Assembly (NCBI RefSeq): GCF_013839445.1
Contig: NZ_JACDIT010000001.1
Coordinates: forward strand, 422,576 to 486,575
Length of the DNA stretch: 64,000 bases
Reading direction: 5' to 3'
Source: Chthonobacter albigriseus
GTDB taxonomy: Bacteria > Pseudomonadota > Alphaproteobacteria > Rhizobiales > Pleomorphomonadaceae
The position numbers and the translations under genes were made by a program. The notes beneath the pieces were generated by a model. It had not been told where the DNA came from. It was given only the letters and a program-made list of their open reading frames with translations, and made no database searches. Shown here piece by piece: positions 43,785 through 53,443 of the stretch. Every line of letters begins with the position of its first letter. Position 1 is the first letter of the stretch.

Positions 43785-44573
43785 ATGTCGCCGGCCGACA
43801 GTTCGCTCCTCGACAGCGCCTTCCTGGCCGCCCTCGTGCGGTCGCCGAGCTTCTGGCAGCCGTCCGGCGCTCTGGCCGGGGTGGCCGCTGCGGCCGTCGT
43901 CCTCCTCGTCGGGGCGGGACTGACCCTTCGGATGCTGCCGCGCCGGCGGGCGAAGCGGAGCCTCCTCGCCGATGACGCGGGGAGCGTGACCGCTGTCGAC
44001 ATGGTGCTCGTCACGCCGATCTTCGTCCTCTTCATGTTCATGGTGTTCCAGTTCGCCATCCTGGCGAAGAACCACCTGTTCACCCACTATGCCGCCTACC
44101 AGGCGGCCCGCAGCGCGCGGGTGCAGTTCTGCCCGCTGCTGCCGCTCGGTGTCGCCGACCTCATCAACAAGATGCCGTGCAAGGACTCGCTGGCGGCCGG
44201 CCGGGCGGATACCGCTGCCCGCGTCGCGCTGATCCCGGCGGCGCCCTACAGGAACGTTCGCTGCTCATCCGGCTGCGCCTATCCGGCCGGCGTGCTGCAG
44301 GCGGTGTTCAACACCACCGGCCAGTTCTCGCTGACGACGGCGATGACGCGGCAGGCGCGCTACATGTTCGACAAGCAGAACGTGAAGGTCACCGTGAAGC
44401 GTGCGCCGATGGCGACCTACGCCCGCCTCGTTCGGTCGCCGCACGTGCCGGTGACGGCCACCGTGGAAGCCCGCTTCCTTCTCCTCGACTATGCCGGATG
44501 GGTGTTCGCCGACGGCCAGCGGTCGGATGGCAACTACTACACGGTTTCCCGGGCGGAGGTGTCGCTGCTATGA
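43785..44573 (+). CDS. TadE-like pseudopilin
   Basis: 262 aa. Unusually, a first membrane helix (~28-50) precedes the pseudopilin segment: D-D-A-G-S-V-T-A-V-D-M-V-L-V-T-P-I at ~63-79, a second helix to ~95. The site has one extra residue and Asp in place of Glu+5. An extracytoplasmic domain with four or more Cys (C-P-L-L near 117, M-P-C-K, R-C-S-S-G-C) follows. GAGGTG precedes ATG 43785. A minor pilin role is likely by context. The upstream extra helix is odd and may mean that the protein is not processed. Confidence 0.78.
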   Translation: MSPADSSLLDSAFLAALVRSPSFWQPSGALAGVAAAAVVLLVGAGLTLRMLPRRRAKRSLLADDAGSVTAVDMVLVTPIFVLFMFMVFQFAILAKNHLFTHYAAYQAARSARVQFCPLLPLGVADLINKMPCKDSLAAGRADTAARVALIPAAPYRNVRCSSGCAYPAGVLQAVFNTTGQFSLTTAMTRQARYMFDKQNVKVTVKRAPMATYARLVRSPHVPVTATVEARFLLLDYAGWVFADGQRSDGNYYTVSRAEVSLL

Positions 44574-46252
44574 GCACCTTTCTTCAACGCCTCCACCGCG
44601 ACGAGCGCGGCCTGATCTCGCCGCTGATCCTCTTCCTGGCGATCGGCCTCGCCTACATGATCGTCTGGATCCTCAACACGGGCCAGCTGGTTGCCGATAA
44701 GCAGCGCACCCAGAACACTGCCGACGCCGCTGCGCTGGTGCAGGCCGAATGGGGTGCGCGCTACCTCAACGTCATGGCGATGAACAACATCGGCTCGGCG
44801 CAGGCGACCGTGGTCGCCGCCACGTCCGTCGCCTACGGAGTGACTCTGGCGGAACTCGCCGTCCGGTCGGGCGTGATCGCCGCCAAGCTCGTCGAATACT
44901 CGGCCACCGACGGGTTCGGACCCGCCCCGCTGTTCGCGCCCTACTGCCCGACCTGGGGCAAGATCCCTCTGATCGGCGGCTTCATCCAGGCGGCCTGCAC
45001 GGGATTCCAGGTGTTCCGCGGCATCGGCGCCGCGCGGGCGGCCGCCTACGTTCTTTCGGCCATGGAGGACTACCGGCCGATCCCGACGCCGATCCATCCG
45101 GACTCGGTCGCCGGCAAGGCAACCGACATCATCGCCGCCATGGACGCGATGAACGACTACCTCGTGAAGAGCTTTCCCGAGCGGGTCGCCACCGAGGGGC
45201 TGCATCTCGTCAAGGCGAACGATGCGGACCACCTGGTCTACCATCCGCCCTGCAAGAAGGCCGGCGGCTGCCGGTCCAGCCAGGAAGGTCAGGGCGGCGA
45301 CCTCCCGGTCGACAACGGGGCGCTGGAAAAGGCCGTCGCCTACCAGGAGTTCTGCGATGCGATGCAGGCGGGCTCCAGGGGCGTGGCGATCGGACCCGTC
45401 AGCGTCGCCGTGCGGACCGGCTTCTCCGACCGCGGCTATGCGATGAACAAGGGGCCGCAGTCGGCCGGCGGCATCGACAACCGCCCGATCCGGGACTTCG
45501 TCAACGACATCGGCGAAACGGATACCGAGCTGCCGTTCTTCTACATCTGGTACGAGGCGTTCGGACCGGCCTACTACACGAAGGTCCCGTTCAGTGCGAT
45601 CCTGGAGCAGTTCGCGCCGAAAAAGAAGGTCAGCATCTTCGGCTTCGAAGTCGACATCACCGATGTCTTCATCGACGTGGCAACGTTCGCCATGGAAGAC
45701 CTGCTGGGCATCGACCTCGGCGTCATCAACCCGTTCCAGCTGCCGATTGACGTCCCGCCGCGCTACGAAGACGAACAGACCGCCAAGGAGAACGACTTCA
45801 CGCGCAAGTTCGACACCTTCTGGACGGCGGTCTGCCGCGGCGGCTCGCTGCCCTTCGTGGGCAAGATCCTGGCCGATCCCTACTGGCTGAAGGGCCGCCC
45901 GGTCTACGCGATCGATCCGTTCACCGCCAACTTGATGTCCGACCGGCTGACGGACTATCGGACGCTGGCGATCGTCTCGCGCCAACCGCGGGCCCGCCTG
46001 CAGACGCAGCTCTTCAAGGACAAGACCGCCTCGGCCTACGCGGTCGCGGAAAGCTGGATCCACAATCCGACGGCCTTCGACCTCTACACGCAGGACTGGC
46101 TCGCCATGCTGGTCCCGGCCAGCCACATGAACCGCGCCACCGCGGTGTCGGCCACCATCAAGCGGAGCCCCGCCGCGCGGAGCTTCCAGAACCTCACCGC
46201 AGCGCTCGACAGAGGGGGCGACGATGCCTGGAAAGCCGTCAACACCCACTGA
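44570..46252 (+). CDS. TadG-like large envelope protein
   Basis: 560 aa, ATG overlapping the preceding stop (ATGA). The N-terminal D-E-R-G-L-I-S-P-L-I-L-F-L-A-I-G-L-A segment is a TadG-type anchor without Glu+5, and is followed by N-T-A-D-A-A-A-L, typical of TadG. The rest is a large extracytoplasmic domain with several cysteines. I do not see a clear von Willebrand A MIDAS motif, which many TadG proteins have. It is probably a tip or minor component of the Tad-like structure. It overlaps the next gene by 29 bp. Confidence 0.78.
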   Translation: MSTFLQRLHRDERGLISPLILFLAIGLAYMIVWILNTGQLVADKQRTQNTADAAALVQAEWGARYLNVMAMNNIGSAQATVVAATSVAYGVTLAELAVRSGVIAAKLVEYSATDGFGPAPLFAPYCPTWGKIPLIGGFIQAACTGFQVFRGIGAARAAAYVLSAMEDYRPIPTPIHPDSVAGKATDIIAAMDAMNDYLVKSFPERVATEGLHLVKANDADHLVYHPPCKKAGGCRSSQEGQGGDLPVDNGALEKAVAYQEFCDAMQAGSRGVAIGPVSVAVRTGFSDRGYAMNKGPQSAGGIDNRPIRDFVNDIGETDTELPFFYIWYEAFGPAYYTKVPFSAILEQFAPKKKVSIFGFEVDITDVFIDVATFAMEDLLGIDLGVINPFQLPIDVPPRYEDEQTAKENDFTRKFDTFWTAVCRGGSLPFVGKILADPYWLKGRPVYAIDPFTANLMSDRLTDYRTLAIVSRQPRARLQTQLFKDKTASAYAVAESWIHNPTAFDLYTQDWLAMLVPASHMNRATAVSATIKRSPAARSFQNLTAALDRGGDDAWKAVNTH

Positions 46253-46904
46253 GGCCGGCGTGCTCGCCCGGATGCGCCGGTTCGCCCGGCGGCTGGAGCG
46301 GGACGAGCGGGGCCTGGCGTCGATGGAATTCATCCTCGCCGCGCCGATCATCCTCTTGATCGTGCTCTTCGTGAAGCACGGCAACCAGCTGATGACCAAG
46401 AAGGTGGACACCGTCACCCAGATCCGGAATGCCGCCTTCGCCGAGGCGAACGGGATGGAATGCACCAGCGACATGACGCGCATGTTCCCGGACTTCGTGC
46501 CGGCGCTGCCGATCTCGGTCGCCCGGCTGACCGGCAGGGATGCGATCGCCTGCTCCAGCGAGCGGTCCGACAAGGCCAAGGGCGATCCGCGCCGGACCTT
46601 CGTGTGGGACGACCTGAAGCGGGAGGGGGCGGACGCCTCGTCGGATATCGCGCGCGACCTGCGCAAGGAGGAGCCGATGCTCGTCACCGCGGAGGCGGCG
46701 CGGATCTACCGCTTCGGGGCGCGGGAGAACCTCACGCCGTTCCGGTGGGACGACAGCTTCACCGTGGGCGACGCGACGCTGTTCTCGTCGGCATCGGCTC
46801 CGTCGAAATACGGCTACGACAAGGTCCTGCGCGACGAGATCCGCGACGCGGCGCCGAAAGCCGGCGATCTCTATGACGGCATCTTCAAGGGAGCGGACAA
46901 GTGA
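46224..46904 (+). CDS. TadE-like pseudopilin with canonical cleavage site
   Basis: 226 aa. D-E-R-G|L-A-S-M-E-F-I-L-A-A-P-I carries Glu at +5 and Phe at +6, the only fully standard TadE prepilin site in this operon. A single helix (~31-50) and an extracytoplasmic domain with two cysteines (C80 and C110 approximately) follow. Its start lies 29 bp inside the TadG-like gene and its stop overlaps the next start (GTGA). It is a likely CpaA substrate and minor pilin. Confidence 0.85.
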   Translation: MPGKPSTPTEAGVLARMRRFARRLERDERGLASMEFILAAPIILLIVLFVKHGNQLMTKKVDTVTQIRNAAFAEANGMECTSDMTRMFPDFVPALPISVARLTGRDAIACSSERSDKAKGDPRRTFVWDDLKREGADASSDIARDLRKEEPMLVTAEAARIYRFGARENLTPFRWDDSFTVGDATLFSSASAPSKYGYDKVLRDEIRDAAPKAGDLYDGIFKGADK

Positions 46905-47821
46905 CACCGACCAGAAAGATCCGGCACCTCCTGTCGCTTGCGGCGGCCGCTGCGCTCGCCATCGGCCTGGGCGAGACGCTGACCGCCCGGACCAGTTTCG
47001 CGGAGGTCTACGCGGCCGCGACCACGTCGATGGGCGGCGCTCTGGCAGAGCTTCTGGGCGCGCCGGAGCGGGCGCCGCGGGCGCTGCTGGTCAACGGGCA
47101 GCCGCTCTCCTTCGCGCCCTATTCGAGCGACCGGCCCGTCGCGGACCTCGCCACGGACTGGTCGCGGACGCTTCAAGGGGCCATCGTGCCGATCCCCTAT
47201 GACGGGGCGGATGCGGAGCAGAGCGCGCAGGCCGCCGTGGCGCTCGCCTTCCTGCCGCCGAAGGTCGCCGTGCTCTCCGACGAGTTCGCGACCGTGGTCC
47301 AGTTCTTCGACGGCGACGGGCGGAAGGCGATGGCCCACGTGCAGGCGACGGCCAAAGGCGGCAAGCCGGGTCCGATCCCGGCAACCGTGGTGACGCTGCG
47401 GCGCCCGGCCGGCGCGGACCGTACCGACGTCCTGATGAGCAGCATGGACGATACGACGGGCATGCTGGCGGCTTTCGCCGCCGCGCCTGACGCCGACGAG
47501 ATCCCGGCAGCGCTGAAGCCGCCGGCGGGCGCGACCGTTCTCATGGATCTTAGCGACGAAGGCGACGGCCATCGCTCACGCAGCGTCGTGGTCCGTGCAC
47601 CGGTGGCCGCGCGGGCCTGGGCCGAGCGGCGGGCGGTGCTCCTTTCGCAGGCCGGCTTCACCGTGGAGGCGACCGCCGCCGGAACGGCCGGAATAACCGC
47701 GCTTCGCGCACGAAGGGCCGCGGAAGAAGCGGATGTGCTCTATACTGCCGGTGCGGTGCCCGGCGAGGTTGTCGAAGTCATTCACATCCGCGAGCCACTG
47801 GCCGGGGGGACGTCTCGATGA
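46901..47821 (+). CDS. Unknown exported protein in the Tad-like operon
   Basis: 306 aa from GTG 46901. An N-terminal hydrophobic segment (~10-26) could be a signal anchor. The rest is Ala-rich with alternating strands and no cysteine, catalytic motif or repeat that I recognise. It overlaps both neighbours by 4 bp, so it is translated as part of the operon and is probably a structural or assembly factor. Several strand-rich segments (V-V-T-L-R-R-P, S-V-V-V-R-A-P) hint at a two-domain beta fold. Confidence 0.6.
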   Translation: MTPTRKIRHLLSLAAAAALAIGLGETLTARTSFAEVYAAATTSMGGALAELLGAPERAPRALLVNGQPLSFAPYSSDRPVADLATDWSRTLQGAIVPIPYDGADAEQSAQAAVALAFLPPKVAVLSDEFATVVQFFDGDGRKAMAHVQATAKGGKPGPIPATVVTLRRPAGADRTDVLMSSMDDTTGMLAAFAAAPDADEIPAALKPPAGATVLMDLSDEGDGHRSRSVVVRAPVAARAWAERRAVLLSQAGFTVEATAAGTAGITALRARRAAEEADVLYTAGAVPGEVVEVIHIREPLAGGTSR

Positions 47822-48762
47822 ATTGGAAACTGATCGTCGCGATCGTGGCGGGCTTGGCGTCCGCCGCCCTCATCTACGTCTGGATGCAGGGCGTCAAGAA
47901 CGAGCAGACCGCCTACCTGTTCATGAAGCTGCGGCCGGACGTGGCCGTCGCGCGGGGGCAGGCGATCACCGAGGACATGCTGGACGATCCGGTGGAACTG
48001 CCGGAAAGCTTCGGCCTCCTGGTCAACCTCGCGCTGCCGGCGGCGGACGCACAGCTGGAATGGTTGAAGGACCGCACCGCGTCGACGGACATTCCCGCGG
48101 GGTCGGTGCTGCTGTTCCAGTTCTTCGACGACAGCAACGGCGGCCGGCTGACGACGATGATCACGCCGGGCAAACGCGCGCTGACGCTGCCCGTCGGCGA
48201 GGCGGAATCGGTGGGCGGCTTCGTGGAGCCGGGCAGCTACATCGACGTGATCGGGACGATCAACGAGCCGGTGGCGCCCGCCCCGCCGCCGACCGTTCCG
48301 CCGGCCGCAGCCGCGCCGGCCGCGAAGCCGGAAGCGCCGGCCGCGAACGCCCAGACCATGCCGGCGCCCGACAGCCCGCTGGGGCAGACGCTGAAGGACC
48401 TGATGGCGGCGCAGACGGCGGCGGGAGCGGTGACGGGCGGGGTCGAGACACCCGAGGCCTACCTGGACTACCAGCAGGCGCAGCAGGACTTCCAGGCCGG
48501 CATCGGACGCCGGACCCGCGTGGTGACCCGCACCTTCCTGCAGAACGTCCGGGTTCTGGCGGTCGGAAACGCCACCACGTCGCGGGCGGTGGCCAACTCC
48601 GACCAGGCCTACAGCCACGTGACGATCGAGGTGACGCCGGCGGAAGCCGAGCTCCTGATCTTCGCCATGCGGCAGACGGACGGGCTCCTGAACCTCGTTC
48701 TTCGCAATCCGGCCGACACCAAGGTGGAAGAACTGCCGAGCGTGAACTGGACGAAGATGTGA
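47818..48762 (+). CDS. cpaB: CpaB/RcpC-like Flp pilus assembly protein
   Basis: 314 aa. One N-terminal helix (~4-22), then an SAF-type domain with A-V-A-R-G-Q-A-I (~40-50) and P-A-G-S-V-L, and the CpaB/RcpC segment with G-G-F-V-E-P-G-S-Y-I-D-V-I-G-T. A Pro/Ala-rich loop (~150-180) interrupts the domain before T-F-L-Q-N-V-R-V-L-A-V-G. In other Tad systems this protein works with the secretin in the periplasm; none is encoded here. ATG overlaps the preceding stop. Confidence 0.88.
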   Translation: MNWKLIVAIVAGLASAALIYVWMQGVKNEQTAYLFMKLRPDVAVARGQAITEDMLDDPVELPESFGLLVNLALPAADAQLEWLKDRTASTDIPAGSVLLFQFFDDSNGGRLTTMITPGKRALTLPVGEAESVGGFVEPGSYIDVIGTINEPVAPAPPPTVPPAAAAPAAKPEAPAANAQTMPAPDSPLGQTLKDLMAAQTAAGAVTGGVETPEAYLDYQQAQQDFQAGIGRRTRVVTRTFLQNVRVLAVGNATTSRAVANSDQAYSHVTIEVTPAEAELLIFAMRQTDGLLNLVLRNPADTKVEELPSVNWTKM

Positions 48763-48782
48763 TCGCCCCCGGGGAGGGAGCC

Positions 48783-50678
<1,896 letters not shown>

Positions 50679-50692
50679 AGGGGGAGGCAGCC

Positions 50693-51559
50693 ATGGACCC
50701 GATCCAGATCATGCAGATTGCCGCCGCACTCCTGACAGGCGTGGCCGTGGCCCTGGCCCTCACGGGGCTGGAATACCGCTGGCCGGAGCCGCTGCTGCGG
50801 CTGACCGAGAAGGACACGGCGCTCGCCGGCGAAGCCGCGCAGGTGTTCGGCTACGAGACGGTGCCGAACTGGGCGATGATCGTCGCCTACATCCTGGCTG
50901 CGGTCGTCATCTTCACCCTTGGCTCGTTTCTCCTCGGCAGCGCGATCGTCGCGCTTTTCGTGACGCCGCTCGCGATCGCCGTGCCCAAGATGGTGCTGAA
51001 GTACCTGCTGGAACGGCGCTGGCTGAGGATCGAGGCGCAGCTGCCCTATGCCGTCGACCAGATCGTTTCGGCGGTGCGCTCCTCCAAGCCGCTCGGCACC
51101 GCGATCGGCGTGGTGGCGGAGAGCGGCGTGATGCCGATCGGGCACGAGTTCGAGCGCGTCGCCCGCGAACAGAAGCTCGGCGTCGGCCTGGTCGAGGCGC
51201 TCGACCGGCACGGACGCAGCGTTCCCAGCCTGCATTTCAAGATGGTGGACGCGGCGCTCGCGCTGTTCGCCAGGCAGGGTGGCGACATCGCCGAACCGCT
51301 CAGCGAGATGTCCAAGAGCTTCAAGGAAATCTGGAAACTGGACCAGAAGATCCGCACGTCGTCGTCCCAGGCGCGGATGAACTTCCTCGTCGTCAACGGC
51401 GGGGCGGCCTTCATGCTGCTGATGATCTTCCTCGGCCAACCGGAGCTGATCGACAAGGTGTTCAGCTCAATCATCGGCATCGTCGTCTTCGCCATCGGCG
51501 TGGTGCTCTATGCGATCGGCTTCTTCTGGATGCGCGCCATGATGAGGATCTCCGTCTGA
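50693..51559 (+). CDS. tadB: TadB-like inner-membrane platform protein
   Basis: 288 aa. A T2SSF domain (~105-240: L-P-Y-A-V-D-Q-I-V-S-A-V-R-S, later E-P-L-S-E-M) is flanked by an N-terminal helix (~5-25), a hydrophobic pair (~55-95) and two C-terminal helices (~235-280). It forms the inner-membrane platform with TadC next to the ATPase. The stop shares a base with the tadC start (TGATG). Confidence 0.9.
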   Translation: MDPIQIMQIAAALLTGVAVALALTGLEYRWPEPLLRLTEKDTALAGEAAQVFGYETVPNWAMIVAYILAAVVIFTLGSFLLGSAIVALFVTPLAIAVPKMVLKYLLERRWLRIEAQLPYAVDQIVSAVRSSKPLGTAIGVVAESGVMPIGHEFERVAREQKLGVGLVEALDRHGRSVPSLHFKMVDAALALFARQGGDIAEPLSEMSKSFKEIWKLDQKIRTSSSQARMNFLVVNGGAAFMLLMIFLGQPELIDKVFSSIIGIVVFAIGVVLYAIGFFWMRAMMRISV

Positions 51560-52464
51560 TGCCGGCCGCCCTCCCCCTCCTGCCGATCAGCGCCGCCCTC
51601 GCAGGCCTCGCGGTCGCCTTCCTGGTCTGGTGGCTCGCCGAACTCGCGGCCAAGGCCGCGGCGGTGCGGCGATCCTTCGTCGGCGAACCGCCGCCGCCGA
51701 ACCTCGTCGACAACCTCGGCCTGCGCAATCCTGTGGAGTTCCTGCTCGCCCGCTTCGGCGGCGTGATCGCCGGGCCTGGGCGCTCCATCGACCAGAAGCT
51801 GGTCTATGCGGGGCGGCCGTTCGGCGGCATCACCGGCGAGGAGTACATCGCCCTCCTGATCGTCATGGCCGTGCTCGGCGCGGTGGTGCTCGGCGTGCTG
51901 TTCGGACTGGCGCTCGGCAACCCGATCGGCGGGTTCCTGGCCGGCCTGATCCTCGGGCTGCTGCCGGCCGTCTACTTCTGGGTGCTGGTGGACGACCGGA
52001 TGCATACCCGGCGCGACCGGATCTCGCGGGAGTTTCCCTATTTCCTCGACCTCGTGGTGATGACGCAGCAAGCCCAGGCCACCCTGCCGGAGAGCCTGCG
52101 GCTCTATGCGGAAGCCGCGCCGGACACGGCGATGGCCGAGGAGATCGACCAGGTGCTGAAGGACATCGGGCTCGGCACGGGCGTCATCGAAGCGCTGCAG
52201 CGCCTGGAGCGCCGGCTGACCGCCGAGGAGGTCGTCCGCGTGATCCGGGCCGTGATCCAGGGCGAGATCGAGGGATCGAACCGGCTGGAGCTTCTGCGCG
52301 AACACGCGCGGGACCTCCGGTTCCGGCGCTGGGAGAAGGCGGAACGGGCCAGCGAGCAGTTGCGCGCCAAGATCGTGATGCCCGCGATGCTGATCGTGGT
52401 GTCGATCCTTCTCCTGGTGCTGTCGCCGGCGGTGGTTGAAATGACGACAAGCGGGATGTTCTGA
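51559..52464 (+). CDS. tadC: TadC-like inner-membrane platform protein
   Basis: 301 aa. Membrane helices lie at ~5-28, ~92-135 and the C-terminus (~273-292). The T2SSF domain (~150-265) has F-P-Y-F-L-D-L-V-V-M-T-Q-Q-A and the R-R-W-E-K-A-E-R-A motif just before the last helix. It is coupled to tadB. With TadB it completes the platform. Confidence 0.9.
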   Translation: MPAALPLLPISAALAGLAVAFLVWWLAELAAKAAAVRRSFVGEPPPPNLVDNLGLRNPVEFLLARFGGVIAGPGRSIDQKLVYAGRPFGGITGEEYIALLIVMAVLGAVVLGVLFGLALGNPIGGFLAGLILGLLPAVYFWVLVDDRMHTRRDRISREFPYFLDLVVMTQQAQATLPESLRLYAEAAPDTAMAEEIDQVLKDIGLGTGVIEALQRLERRLTAEEVVRVIRAVIQGEIEGSNRLELLREHARDLRFRRWEKAERASEQLRAKIVMPAMLIVVSILLLVLSPAVVEMTTSGMF

Positions 52465-52465
52465 C

Positions 52466-53389
52466 GTGGCGATCTTCTCCCTCTTCTCCGGATCCAAGCC
52501 CCGCCTGATCCAGACCGGACCGGCCGGCCGGACGCGCACGATCATCCTCGACAAGCCGATGCTGACCATCGGTCGCGGATCGGATGCCGACGTCGTGGTG
52601 GACGACGCCTATCTCGCGCCCAGCCACGCCCGGATCGAGCGCCAGAAGGACGGCGCCTTCGTCGTCCGGCGCATGGGCCTCAACCCGATCCTGCTCGGCG
52701 GCCAGCCTGTGCTGCAGACCGCGACGCTCAAGCCCGGGGACGTTCTCCAGTTCGGCACCGCGGTGGAGTTCCAGTTCGTCACCAAAGGGCCGACGCCGAC
52801 GGAAAACGCCAAGCCGGGGGCGCCCGGGGACGCGGGCGCCGCGCGCGGGACGGATCCGGCCGGCGAGAAGCCCGCCAAGAAGCCGCTGTTGAAGAACCCC
52901 GCGTTTCTCGGCGCGATCGGCGTGCTCTATCTCGGGATGATGGCCGGCGTGGCGATGACGATCCTCGGCTCGGACGACGAAGGGGGCAATGCGCCTTCGG
53001 CAACGATGATCCGGGAGCAGGCGGAGGGCATCACGGAATGCCTGACCAGTGCCCGCAGGCTGCGCGCCCGCTCAGAGGCGAGCTTCCGGGGCGCGGTGGC
53101 CGTCGGCACGTCGGCCACGCCGGCCGCGTCCTACGGGAAGCTGGCGCTGACGGACGAACCGGCCGACGAAGCGGGCCTTGCGGCGGCGGTCGCCCCGATC
53201 GCGGACGCCTATCGGAGCGCCGCCCTGGCGGGTCTGGCGGCGGAGATCAACGGCAATCTGCTGACCGCCGGACGATACTACCGGCAGGCCTACGAGACGG
53301 TGCCGGACATCAACTGCTCCGCCGCGCAGTTCGTGCTCGAACGCAAGCTGTCGGTAGAGACCGCGCTGGCCGAGGCCGCCGAGGAATAG
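52466..53389 (+). CDS. FHA-domain membrane protein
   Basis: 307 aa from GTG 52466. The N-terminal FHA domain (~20-105) has the signature I-G-R-G-S-D-A-D, S-H-A-R-I (phosphothreonine-binding Ser-x-x-His form) and a final L-K-P-G-D-V-L-Q-F-G strand. A Pro/Ala linker leads to one membrane helix (~150-172). The C-terminal extracytoplasmic region (~180-307) is helical with two cysteines (~192 and ~288). It is last in the Tad operon and faces the pseudokinase gene across 54 bp. It is a strong candidate for a phospho-signalling adaptor between the two loci. Confidence 0.87.
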   Translation: MAIFSLFSGSKPRLIQTGPAGRTRTIILDKPMLTIGRGSDADVVVDDAYLAPSHARIERQKDGAFVVRRMGLNPILLGGQPVLQTATLKPGDVLQFGTAVEFQFVTKGPTPTENAKPGAPGDAGAARGTDPAGEKPAKKPLLKNPAFLGAIGVLYLGMMAGVAMTILGSDDEGGNAPSATMIREQAEGITECLTSARRLRARSEASFRGAVAVGTSATPAASYGKLALTDEPADEAGLAAAVAPIADAYRSAALAGLAAEINGNLLTAGRYYRQAYETVPDINCSAAQFVLERKLSVETALAEAAEE

Positions 53390-53443
53390 GCGTTGTGAGG
53401 AACAACCGGGGGCGGCCAGCGGATGCGCCGACCGCCGGATCCG

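Noticed and set aside
47733-48782. In-frame 5' extension of the FHA-CpaF gene through the cpaB region
   Set aside because: The extension overlaps cpaB in another frame and has a low-complexity Arg/Gly/Asp composition; ATG 48783 has a strong ribosome site directly after the cpaB stop.
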